This document shows positions 1 to 8,011 of a DNA stretch of 25,224 nucleotides, one piece after another. Position 1 is the first letter of the stretch, and each line of letters begins with the position of its first letter. Origin of the DNA: JACCYQ01 sp036675565. Lineage in GTDB: Bacteria; Bacteroidota; Bacteroidia; Chitinophagales; Chitinophagaceae. The translations under genes and the position numbers were made by a program. Where the stretch lies: NCBI GenBank assembly GCA_036675565.1, contig JAKFER010000224.1, forward strand, positions 1-25,224, written 5' to 3'. The notes below the pieces were generated by a model, which did no database searches, was not told where the DNA came from, and saw only the letters and a program-made list of their open reading frames with translations.

Positions 1-1
1 A

Positions 2-1108
2 ATATTTGTTGCCTGCATCTGCATGGCTGCGTTTTTAACAACTACTGCCCAGGATGTTGCAGTAACTACCAATCAAACAACATTAACTAATACAGAAAAA
101 ACAGAATCAGAAGCGGAAGAAAAACCTGCATTGACTATTTCAGGCTCAGCTGATGTTTATTATCGCTATGATTTTGGAAAAACTAAGTATAACAACTATA
201 CCAGTTTCACCAACACACATAACAATTTTGCGTTAGGAATGGCCAGTGTGAAATTCGAACACGCATCCGAAAAAGTAAATGTAGTGGCTGATCTTGGATT
301 CGGAGATCGGGCACGTGAATTTACATATACGGACGATGGCATTACAAGTGCAATCAAACAATTATATATCAGTTATGCACCTGCAGAGTGGATCAAATTT
401 ACCGCAGGATCCTGGGCTACACATGTGGGTTATGAATTATTAGACCCGCAATTGAACAGGAATTACAGCATGTCCTACATGTTTACAAACGGGCCTTTTT
501 CCCATACCGGGTTGAAAACAGAAATCTCCAATGGAAAACATGGCTTCATGGTTGGAATTGCCAATCCAACAGATTACAGGCTGGTACCTGAGGGCAGCAT
601 TAATAAAAAGTTTTTCCTTGCCCAGTACAGCTATGCAGCCAGCGATAATGTAAATATTTATATCAATTATGTTGGTGGAAAATCACCAGACAGTTCTAAA
701 TCGGAACAAATTGATGTTGTGGTTACCAGTAAGTTCAGTGATCAGTTCAGTATTGGTTATAATGGAACCATCATTAATATGCATTCCTGGGATGGAGCCA
801 AAAACCTGGAAGGTAAATCGCTTTTTGGTTCAGCAGTATACCTGAATTATGATCCCAAACCATGGTTCGGTCTTACACTAAGAGGCGAATATTTCGACGA
901 TAAAAATCATTTTAAAACCTTCAGTGGTTTTGGAGAAGGGGGAAATATTTTTTCAACAACCTTATCAGCTAATTTCAAAAAAGGCAATTTCATCCTGATC
1001 CCGGAAATACGTGTGGATAAAGCCAGCGAACAAATTTTTACCAATGCGGATGGTGCCGGTTCGCTTTCAGCAGGTAATTTTTTAGTCGCAGCTATATACT
1101 CTTTCTAA
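2..1108 (+). CDS. OmpL-like outer-membrane beta-barrel porin (5' end cut by window)
   Basis: The reading frame is open to the left edge, so the true start lies outside the window. The residues just before the first internal ATG (position 23) read IFVACIC and run into MAAFLTTTAQ, which together look like the end of a Sec signal peptide cleaved near the Gln. That makes the ATG at 23 unlikely to be the start. The mature part is rich in alternating aromatic and polar residues and ends in a Phe (AAIYSF), as outer-membrane barrels do. The overall look fits the Bacteroidota putative porin family (OmpL-like, bbp2). Expected role: passive uptake of small solutes through the outer membrane; the substrate cannot be read from the sequence. 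A strong terminator follows at once, so this is the last gene of its transcript. Confidence 0.75.
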   Translation: MFVACICMAAFLTTTAQDVAVTTNQTTLTNTEKTESEAEEKPALTISGSADVYYRYDFGKTKYNNYTSFTNTHNNFALGMASVKFEHASEKVNVVADLGFGDRAREFTYTDDGITSAIKQLYISYAPAEWIKFTAGSWATHVGYELLDPQLNRNYSMSYMFTNGPFSHTGLKTEISNGKHGFMVGIANPTDYRLVPEGSINKKFFLAQYSYAASDNVNIYINYVGGKSPDSSKSEQIDVVVTSKFSDQFSIGYNGTIINMHSWDGAKNLEGKSLFGSAVYLNYDPKPWFGLTLRGEYFDDKNHFKTFSGFGEGGNIFSTTLSANFKKGNFILIPEIRVDKASEQIFTNADGAGSLSAGNFLVAAIYSF

Positions 1109-1136
1109 TTTTTTCTATACAATGGCAATCGTTAGT

Positions 1137-1166
1137 TCCCTCCATTTCCATGGAGGGATTTTTTTT
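1137..1166 (+). terminator. Rho-independent terminator after porin gene
   Basis: Perfect 9-bp stem TCCCTCCAT (1137-1145) and ATGGAGGGA (1150-1158) with a TTCC loop, followed by a run of eight T. It lies 28 bases after the porin stop codon. Confidence 0.9.
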
Positions 1167-1179
1167 CCTATTGAAAATC

Positions 1180-1206
1180 TGATTTATGATTTCTTATGAT
1201 AAATCA
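1180..1206. repeat. 8-bp inverted repeat upstream of the AT-rich orphan gene
   Basis: TGATTTAT (1180-1187) and ATAAATCA (1199-1206) are perfect inverted arms separated by 11 bases. The site lies 41 bases before the ATG at 1247, where a promoter or operator would be expected. It could bind a dimeric repressor, but in such AT-rich DNA a chance palindrome is also possible. Confidence 0.35.
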
Positions 1207-1246
1207 CTATAATTATGTATAAACTTAAATCAGAATAATAACTATC

Positions 1247-1666
1247 ATGGAATTGTATAAGGGGAAAAAAATATCAGAAATAGAAAAAAAAATACTTCAA
1301 GATCTATTTTCTTGTATTTTTGATTTAGATATCAAATTATGTAGTTCTCAAGATTTCTATAAGTTAGTTCATGATAATCTTTTAAATACCATTGAAGTAA
1401 ATTCTGATATTGATTTAAAAAGTTTAATTGAAAAGATAGGTCATCTAATTATCAATGATGAAGATGAAGTTTTCTTGATAGACGAAATGCCCAATAAAAT
1501 ATATAAGTTTGAATGGGGATTATTAAAAGAGAATTGGGAAGAATTATGGTCACCTCCATCTGACGATATGATTATCATTTACATACCAAATAATAATATT
1601 ATTCTAATTACTCATTGGGACATGGTTTATTTTTACAATAACCCAAAAAGTAATAAAAACATATAA
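1247..1666 (+). CDS. hypothetical protein, AT-rich orphan
   Basis: 139-residue protein that I do not recognise. It is soluble and acidic with no signal peptide or membrane segment. It has an N-terminal helical part rich in Lys/Ile/Leu, then an acidic patch (NDEDEVFLIDEMP) and a C-terminal part rich in Trp/Tyr and Ile strands (IIIYIPNNNIILITHWDMVYFY). Size, acidity and aromatic content are like single-domain immunity-type or phage-accessory proteins, but no family-specific motif supports that. The coding sequence is visibly richer in A and T than the flanking porin and ppc genes and uses mostly A/T-ending codons, which suggests recent acquisition. It sits between the porin terminator and the convergent ppc gene, 15 bases from the ppc stop. 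Confidence 0.6.
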   Translation: MELYKGKKISEIEKKILQDLFSCIFDLDIKLCSSQDFYKLVHDNLLNTIEVNSDIDLKSLIEKIGHLIINDEDEVFLIDEMPNKIYKFEWGLLKENWEELWSPPSDDMIIIYIPNNNIILITHWDMVYFYNNPKSNKNI

Positions 1667-1681
1667 AAAATTTGGTGATGC

Positions 1682-4258
1682 TTACGCAGAATTCCTTCCC
1701 GCATTGATAATCCCAAACGAACAACGCATGGCCAATTTTTCATAAGTAGTTTTCAATGGAACATGGACCATCTGGTCTTCCATTTCCCCTGCTTTTGTGA
1801 TTGCATATTGTTGTATGGTGGTGAGTGGTAAAACAATTCTTTCCCGCATCTGTATAGACAATTGCTCAACCGGGTGATCAGCCATCAGTTCATTATTACC
1901 CGAAAGGATAAAAACATATTTTTTAGTCAGTTCAAATTCTTCAAAAATGATATTATATATTTCACTGAAACGCGGATGTTTGGATAAATGTTTTGTAAGT
2001 GGAAAATAACATTTCTGCATGGACATCTCGCAATTATCCAGCAATGCTTTAAAGAAAAGTGAATGTTTGTACATTTTTTTAACTTCGGCTATCCTTCCCT
2101 GTTTGTCCAACTGTTGCAAGGCAGAACCTACTCCAAAATACCCGGTAACATTTTGTTTTAACTGGCTCCAGGCACCTACAAAAGGAATAGCCCGCAAATC
2201 GTTTAATGACAGTTTCCCCGAACTCCGCTTAGCCGGCCTGCTGCCAATGTTGGTAGCACCATAAAAACGCAAAGGACTTACATGTGAAAGGTAATTGAGA
2301 AAATCAGGATGATTTTTTAAAGAATTATATGTTGCAAAACTCAGGTCGGCCAAATGCTGTAAAAGTATTTCTTCATCTTCTTCCAGTGTGCGATCCTGCT
2401 TTACTAATAATCCATTTGAAATCCCCGCATTCAGCAATTGCTCAATATTATATTGTGCTGATTCAATAGTGCCGAAATTGGAACTAACTGTTTGTCCCTG
2501 TATGGTTAATTGAATCTCTTTATTTGCAATCTCTTTTCCCATAGACGCATAGAAGCGATGCGTTTTACCGCCACCCCTGGCTGGCGGACCACCCCGGCCA
2601 TCAAAAAAAACAACATCTATACCATTCTCTTCAGAAATTTTTGTCAACGCTTTTTTTACTTTATAGATACTCCAGTTGGCCATCAGGTAACCACCATCTT
2701 TGGTGCCATCCGAAAAGCCCAGCATGATCGTTTGTTTATGATCCCGTTTTTGCAGGTGCTTACGATAAACAGGATTTTGATAGAGTGATTGCATAATACC
2801 CGGTGCATTGGCCAGGTCATCAATCGTCTCAAATAATGGAACGATATCCATATTCAATTCTTCCTTCTTCCATCCACATAACAGGAAGAGACCAAATACC
2901 TCAATTACATTCAGCGCACTATTGCAACGACTGATGACGTACCGGTTACAACCCTCTTCACCATTATAAGACTGGATCTCTTTAACAGCATGTATAGACT
3001 GAAGGGTATCTTTAACGAGACTATCATCAAATTGCTGCGGGTCAATGTTTTCGTTTAACGATAACAGTTGGTCAATCTTTTCTGTTTCTGATAAATTATC
3101 ATAATCATCGGGAAGGATATGATTTGAAGCAGCAATTGCTTCCAGCACTTTTGTATGCTCTTTGCTGTCCTGCCTCAGATCCAATGAAGCAAAATGCAAA
3201 CCGAAAACATAAACCTTATTCAACAGGTTTTCAACCAAAGGAAGAAATAAACCATTGTGCTGGTAGATAATTATTTCCTTCACTTTTTCTAATTCCCTGA
3301 TGATATGTTCCTTACTCAAATCAGTTCTTTGACCCGGGATAAAAATATTATCATACAATTCCTTTTCTAACTGGGACAAAATAGTTTCTAACCCTTCAAA
3401 AGTCAGTCTGCGCCTGATTTTGCGTATATCCAAATAATAACATTTAATAATTGACCCTCTTAATGCTGCTGCAACTTTCAATGTTGTTTCCGTATTCACT
3501 TCGGGATTGCCATCCCTGTCACCGCCAGGCCAAAAACCCATTTCAATGAGCGGGTTATTTTTTCTTAATGCATCATAAAAGTGATCCTGGAGCGAAGTGA
3601 CTATTTTACCACAGGCTGCATAAAATACATTTTCCAAAAACCAGATCAGGCTGATAGCCTCATCATATGGTGTTGGTTTGATTTTTTTAAAAAAGGGTGT
3701 TTTTCCTAACTGTTGCAAGTACATGTTAATCAGGCTGGCATTATTTTCTGCCAGTGCTTTGGACAGGTCATTGATGATCCCTAATACGGTGCCCGGGTAA
3801 AATTGTGTAGGGTGTGCAGTCAAAACCAGCCTTACAGAATATTCTTCCAGTTTTTTTTCAAATTCAGCTTCTTTGCGTTGTTTAATAACTTCTGCTTCCA
3901 GGTTTTTAAGTGTTCCGGCGCCATCAAGGTCATAAATTTCCTTGAAAGCCGCATCCTCCAGTGCATCAAATAAAACCACCTGTCTTTCTGCATATTGCAC
4001 AAAACGAAAAAGCATATCCATTCGTTCTTCTTCTTTGGTATAAGGAGTATGCCTTTCAAAAAAATCTTCAAGGATTTGTACCGGGCTTAACCCCTTTTTA
4101 TAACCATCCTCACAATTATTTAACAAAAGAGAAAGCATGATGCCGGTTCTTTCTATACGGTGGAATGGCAATGAAGTAAACAGGCTGTTATATAGCTGGA
4201 ACTTAATGCCCACATGATTATTAAATTGCTGCAGCCCACGCTGAAGGCGATGATCCAT
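1682..4258 (-). CDS. ppc: phosphoenolpyruvate carboxylase
   Basis: 858-residue enzyme that carboxylates PEP with bicarbonate to oxaloacetate, an anaplerotic step that also supplies aspartate. Family signatures in order: VLTAHPT with the catalytic His at about residue 149; GGDRDGNP at 245-252; the mobile-loop/active-site segment FDGRGGPPARGGG; IGSRPAKR; and LRAIPFVGAWSQ. The C terminus ends GRNSA, matching the RNTG-like tail that carries the usual final active-site contacts. Length is normal for a bacterial PEPC. The enterobacterial and plant FHGRGG motif reads FDGRGG here, with Asp in place of His. ppc is transcribed divergently from the threonine operon, whose precursor aspartate derives from its product. 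I see no strong TAnnTTTG box upstream. The start ATG at 4258 gives the expected N terminus. Confidence 0.96.
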   Translation of the reverse strand: MDHRLQRGLQQFNNHVGIKFQLYNSLFTSLPFHRIERTGIMLSLLLNNCEDGYKKGLSPVQILEDFFERHTPYTKEEERMDMLFRFVQYAERQVVLFDALEDAAFKEIYDLDGAGTLKNLEAEVIKQRKEAEFEKKLEEYSVRLVLTAHPTQFYPGTVLGIINDLSKALAENNASLINMYLQQLGKTPFFKKIKPTPYDEAISLIWFLENVFYAACGKIVTSLQDHFYDALRKNNPLIEMGFWPGGDRDGNPEVNTETTLKVAAALRGSIIKCYYLDIRKIRRRLTFEGLETILSQLEKELYDNIFIPGQRTDLSKEHIIRELEKVKEIIIYQHNGLFLPLVENLLNKVYVFGLHFASLDLRQDSKEHTKVLEAIAASNHILPDDYDNLSETEKIDQLLSLNENIDPQQFDDSLVKDTLQSIHAVKEIQSYNGEEGCNRYVISRCNSALNVIEVFGLFLLCGWKKEELNMDIVPLFETIDDLANAPGIMQSLYQNPVYRKHLQKRDHKQTIMLGFSDGTKDGGYLMANWSIYKVKKALTKISEENGIDVVFFDGRGGPPARGGGKTHRFYASMGKEIANKEIQLTIQGQTVSSNFGTIESAQYNIEQLLNAGISNGLLVKQDRTLEEDEEILLQHLADLSFATYNSLKNHPDFLNYLSHVSPLRFYGATNIGSRPAKRSSGKLSLNDLRAIPFVGAWSQLKQNVTGYFGVGSALQQLDKQGRIAEVKKMYKHSLFFKALLDNCEMSMQKCYFPLTKHLSKHPRFSEIYNIIFEEFELTKKYVFILSGNNELMADHPVEQLSIQMRERIVLPLTTIQQYAITKAGEMEDQMVHVPLKTTYEKLAMRCSFGIINAGRNSA

Positions 4259-4345
4259 TTGAATTAAATTTTAAGAATAGTTGATGATTAAAATAGCAGC
4301 AAGCGCATTGAAAATAAGTTTTTTTTTAAAAATCATTCTGAAACA

Positions 4346-4375
4346 TTGATTTTAATGGATTTTAAATTAACTTCA
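4346..4375 (+). promoter_or_regulatory. Candidate promoter of the thr operon
   Basis: TTG at 4346-4348, 19 bases, then TAACTTCA at 4368-4375, a partial match to the Bacteroidota -33 / -7 pattern (TTTG, about 19 bases, TAnnTTTG). The predicted start near 4381 leaves about 34 bases to the leader ATG at 4415. The match is imperfect in the last two -7 bases. Confidence 0.4.
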
Positions 4376-4414
4376 TTCTGTAGTGGTAACACAATTAAAA
4401 TATAATTTTCCTTC

Positions 4415-4545
4415 ATGGCAGCCAGTTTTTACAGCTAAGGCCACCTCCATTATTATTACCACATCAACAACTATTACAACCCGCTAAGGGTTGTCATTTA
4501 CCATATCATCCATGGGCATATTGCCGCTAAACCTGAGTAAGGTTT
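4415..4545 (+). promoter_or_regulatory. Threonine/isoleucine attenuator with leader peptide
   Basis: Between 4431 and 4487 one frame reads TAKATSIIITTSTTITTR then TAA: eight Thr and four Ile codons, the same counts as E. coli thrL. The hairpin ACAACCC (4476-4482) / GGGTTGT (4488-4494) overlaps the last Thr codons and the stop. A second hairpin AAACCT (4529-4534) / AGGTTT (4540-4545) is followed by a T-rich stretch before thrA. GGGTT (4488-4492) can instead pair with AACCT (4530-4534). This gives the 1:2, 2:3 and 3:4 pairings of classical attenuation: a ribosome stalled at Thr codons would cover arm 1 and free arm 2 to block the terminator. The ATG at 4415 is one base out of frame with the Thr run (see findings). 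Terminator arm 3:4 is short, so strength is uncertain. Confidence 0.7.
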
Positions 4546-4584
4546 CAATACTATTTTCATTCCTTTTATTTCAATTTAAAAAAT

Positions 4585-7029
4585 ATGCGTGTTTTAAAAT
4601 TCGGCGGGTCTTCGGTTGGCCATGCAGAAGCTATAAAAAAAGTAATAGATATCGTACGTGAATCAGGAAATAAAAATAAGATCGTGGTTGTGGTGTCTGC
4701 GCTTGGAGGTACAACAGACCAACTGATACATATTGGTACCAAAGCTGAATCGGGTGATGAAAGTTATAAATCACTTTTGCAACAACTGGAAGAAAGACAC
4801 CTGGAAGCAGTGCAAAAATTATTACCACCTGCCGGGCAAAGTAGCGCATTGAGTATGGTGAAAAAATATTTCAATGACCTGGAGGACACATTAAATGGTG
4901 TGTTTCAGTTAGGAGAACTTTCTAAACGCACCCAGGATCGAGTATTAAGTTTTGGTGAATTGTTATCATCCAAAATATTATCTGCAGCGTTAAGGGCAAC
5001 GGGGATTAATAATGTTTGGAAAGATTCAAGGGAACTTATACAAACGGATTCTGCTTACGGTCATGCACAGGTCAAAATGAAAACCAGCCAGCAAGTAATT
5101 GAAATTTATTTCTCATCTACTGACGCTGGCATTTTTGTCGTTCCAGGCTTTATTGCAAGGGATGAAAAGGGAATTACAACTACTCTTGGACGGGGAGGTT
5201 CCGATTATACTGCTTCCATCTTAGCAGCATCATTACACGCTGAGGTGCTGGAAATATGGACCGATGTAAACGGAATTATGACTGCCGATCCGAGACTGGT
5301 ACCGCATGCTAAACAAATACCCTCCATTTCATATGCCGAAGCTATGGAACTCAGTCATTTTGGAGCAAAAGTTTTATACCCGCCAACCATCCACCCCGTC
5401 AGGAATCTAAACATCCCATTATTAATAAAAAATACATTTGATCCTGGTGCAGAAGGAACAAAGGTTGAAGCCATTTCAACATCCAATGGCAGTATCATCA
5501 GGGGCATTTCATCTATTAATAAGATTGCCCTTCTTAGCCTGGAAGGCAGCGGTATGGTAGGCATACCTGGATTTTCAAAACGTTTTTTTGAATCACTGGC
5601 TAATGAACAAATTAATGTCATCCTGATTACGCAGGGATCTTCGGAGCATTCCATTTGTGCTGGAGTGGAACAAAGCCTGGCTGCCAAAGCAAAAGCAGCC
5701 ATCGATAAAACCTTTGAAAGGGAAATCGAAATGAATATCATCGACCCATTAATTGTTGAAGAAGATTTATCCATCATCGCCCTGGTGGGTGATAATATGA
5801 AAAGTCACCCCGGTATCAGCGGTAAAATGTTTGGCGCACTTGGAAGAAATGGTGTAAATGTGAGGGCGATTGCTCAAGGCGCTTCTGAACGCAATATTTC
5901 CGCGGTAATTTCTTCCGCAGATGTAAAAAAAGCAATCAATACACTGCATGAGCAATTCTTTGAAACCACCTACAAACAGGTTAACCTTTTCCTGGTAGGC
6001 CTTGGGAATGTGGGTCAAAAGCTTATAGATCAATTAAAAGATCAACACGATTACCTGCGCAAACATCTTCGGTTGCAGGTAAACGTTATCGGTATCGCAA
6101 ACAGTCGACGCATGCATTTTGACGAAAATGGTGTTGACCTCGGATCCTGGCAGGAAAGGCTCAATAAAAGTGGAACGGAAATGAACCTTGAAACTTTTTT
6201 AAACGAGATCATTTCAAGGAATCTCCGCAATTCAATTTTTGCGGATGTAACCGCAAGCCCGGTTGTTGCATCTACCTACCAGGCATTATTGCAAAAAAGT
6301 ATTTCCGTTGTGGCTTGTAATAAAATAGCCTGTTCTTCTAAATTTGAAAATTATATTCAATTGAAAGAAACAGCCACGGATTATAATGCGTCCTTTTTGT
6401 TTGAAACCAATGTAGGAGCAGGCTTACCAGTTATTGACACGCTTAATAATTTATTACGCAGTGGTGACCAGGTGAATCAAATTGAAGCCGTGCTGAGTGG
6501 TACTTTAAACTATGTGTTTAATCATTACAATGGCAGAATAAAGTTCGCAGATGTAGTGAAACAGGCGCAGAACGAAGGTTATACAGAACCTGATCCCAGG
6601 CTGGATCTTGGCGGAACGGATGTCATGCGAAAGATCATGATCTTGGCACGTGAAGCAGGATACAAAATGGATTTGGATGAAGTAGATAATCATTCTTTTA
6701 TGCCAGAGGCCTGCATGCAGGGCGACATTCCATCTTTTTACCAGCAAATGGAATTACATGAAGATCATTTTAATCAATTGTATAATGACGCGGAAAAAGA
6801 AGGAGCGAAATTGAAATTTGTAGCCCAATTTAAAAACGGGAAAGCTTCAGTCGGACTAAAAAAAATTCCACCTGAACACGATTTTTATCATTTATATGGC
6901 AAGGATAACGTGGTTTTATTTTATACCAACCGATACACTGAACAGCCCCTGGTAATAAAAGGAGCCGGTGCAGGTGCTGATGTAACTGCTTCAGGTGTTT
7001 TTGCTGATATCATCCGGGCAAGTGCCTGA
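4585..7029 (+). CDS. thrA: bifunctional aspartokinase / homoserine dehydrogenase
   Basis: 814 residues, the normal length for the fused enzyme. It catalyses the first and third steps from aspartate to threonine: phosphorylation of aspartate, and NAD(P)H reduction of aspartate semialdehyde to homoserine. N-terminal kinase domain: KFGGSSV at residues 5-11, SFGELLSSK, GRGGSDYTA, and WTDVNGIMTADPR. Two ACT regulatory segments follow, at about 300-460 (VGIPGFSKRFFESLA and SHPGISGKMFGALG), the usual site of threonine feedback. The dehydrogenase domain begins at the Rossmann motif FLVGLGNVGQ (about 470), with ACNKIA, LSGTLNYVFN and EPDPRLDLGGTDV carrying the catalytic region. First gene of thrABC, downstream of the Thr/Ile leader; thrB starts 16 bases after its stop. 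Confidence 0.97.
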   Translation: MRVLKFGGSSVGHAEAIKKVIDIVRESGNKNKIVVVVSALGGTTDQLIHIGTKAESGDESYKSLLQQLEERHLEAVQKLLPPAGQSSALSMVKKYFNDLEDTLNGVFQLGELSKRTQDRVLSFGELLSSKILSAALRATGINNVWKDSRELIQTDSAYGHAQVKMKTSQQVIEIYFSSTDAGIFVVPGFIARDEKGITTTLGRGGSDYTASILAASLHAEVLEIWTDVNGIMTADPRLVPHAKQIPSISYAEAMELSHFGAKVLYPPTIHPVRNLNIPLLIKNTFDPGAEGTKVEAISTSNGSIIRGISSINKIALLSLEGSGMVGIPGFSKRFFESLANEQINVILITQGSSEHSICAGVEQSLAAKAKAAIDKTFEREIEMNIIDPLIVEEDLSIIALVGDNMKSHPGISGKMFGALGRNGVNVRAIAQGASERNISAVISSADVKKAINTLHEQFFETTYKQVNLFLVGLGNVGQKLIDQLKDQHDYLRKHLRLQVNVIGIANSRRMHFDENGVDLGSWQERLNKSGTEMNLETFLNEIISRNLRNSIFADVTASPVVASTYQALLQKSISVVACNKIACSSKFENYIQLKETATDYNASFLFETNVGAGLPVIDTLNNLLRSGDQVNQIEAVLSGTLNYVFNHYNGRIKFADVVKQAQNEGYTEPDPRLDLGGTDVMRKIMILAREAGYKMDLDEVDNHSFMPEACMQGDIPSFYQQMELHEDHFNQLYNDAEKEGAKLKFVAQFKNGKASVGLKKIPPEHDFYHLYGKDNVVLFYTNRYTEQPLVIKGAGAGADVTASGVFADIIRASA

Positions 7030-7045
7030 ACAACTCTTTTTGTTT

Positions 7046-7993
7046 ATGAATGATAAAAATAAATTTTCTACTGTAACAGTATCCGCACCTGCTACTATTG
7101 CCAACCTGGTTTGTGGGTTCGATATTTTAGGTATGGCCCTCGAAGAACCAAGGGATGTATTACAATTATCCATTACCGATAGTCAGGAAATTCAAATTAC
7201 GAATAAGGATGAATATAATTTGCCAACGGACCCATTACAGAATGTAGCTGGTGTTGCTTTACAGGCCATGATGAATGAATACCCGCAGACTGTAGGATTT
7301 GATTTGGTTTCACACAAACAGATAAAACCTGGAAGTGGATTGGGTTCCAGTGCCGCCAGTGCGGCTGGCGCTGTAGTGGCGGCAAACATTTTACTGGATC
7401 AGTATTTTTCACCAGGGCAACTTGTTCAATTTGCCATGGCGGGAGAAGAATTGGCTTCTGGTGTCCGCCATGCAGATAATGTGGCTCCATGCATTTATGG
7501 TGGCATTACTTTAATCAGGTCACTCATTCCACCGGATATTATTCCATTAACTGTTCCCAAACTTTTTGTAACTGTAATTCATCCACAGATTGAAATCAAA
7601 ACATCAGATGCCAGGCAGATCTTAAGAAAGAGTGTTCTGTTAAAAGATGCCATTACACAATGGGGTAACATAGCAGGTCTTGTTACCGGTTTTTTAAAAA
7701 ATGATCATGCATTGATCAGTCGTTCCATGACAGATATCATTATCGAACCAATAAGAAGCATTCTGATACCCGGATTTAAAGAAATAAAAGCCAGCAGTAT
7801 TGAAGCCGGTGCATTAGGAGGTGGCATTGCAGGCTCAGGACCCAGTATTTTTATGTTGAGTGCCAAAAATCAAACTGCCATCGATGTAAAAAATTGCATG
7901 AAAGATATATACCAACGGTTAGGCATAGACTATAATGTTTACGTAACCACCATCAGCCACCAGGGTGTCAGGATTGAAAATGAACCAGTTTAA
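7046..7993 (+). CDS. thrB: homoserine kinase
   Basis: ATP-dependent phosphorylation of homoserine to O-phosphohomoserine, the substrate of the next gene's product. It is a GHMP-family kinase: the ATP-binding loop is KPGSGLGSSAASAAGAVVAAN, preceded by the N-terminal substrate segment VSAPATIANLVCGFDILG and followed by a C-terminal Gly-rich loop GALGGGIAGSGPS. The ORF is open upstream to 6995 inside thrA, but family proteins begin close to the VSAPATxAN segment. The ATG at 7046 (protein MNDKNKFSTVTVSAP, 315 residues) gives the family length and a normal 16-base gap from thrA. Middle gene of the thr operon, 18 bases before thrC. Confidence 0.95.
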   Translation: MNDKNKFSTVTVSAPATIANLVCGFDILGMALEEPRDVLQLSITDSQEIQITNKDEYNLPTDPLQNVAGVALQAMMNEYPQTVGFDLVSHKQIKPGSGLGSSAASAAGAVVAANILLDQYFSPGQLVQFAMAGEELASGVRHADNVAPCIYGGITLIRSLIPPDIIPLTVPKLFVTVIHPQIEIKTSDARQILRKSVLLKDAITQWGNIAGLVTGFLKNDHALISRSMTDIIIEPIRSILIPGFKEIKASSIEAGALGGGIAGSGPSIFMLSAKNQTAIDVKNCMKDIYQRLGIDYNVYVTTISHQGVRIENEPV

Positions 7994-8011
7994 TACATCT
8001 AATTTTTTTGC

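Noticed and set aside
4383..4487. GTG at 4383 as start of the thr leader peptide
   Set aside because: It is in frame with the Thr run, but it would lie essentially at the predicted transcription start and add residues unlike known leader peptides. Kept only as an alternative.
5355..6033. Long minus-strand ORFs opposite thrA
   Set aside because: Antisense frames of a clearly coding conserved gene; no start context or family features.
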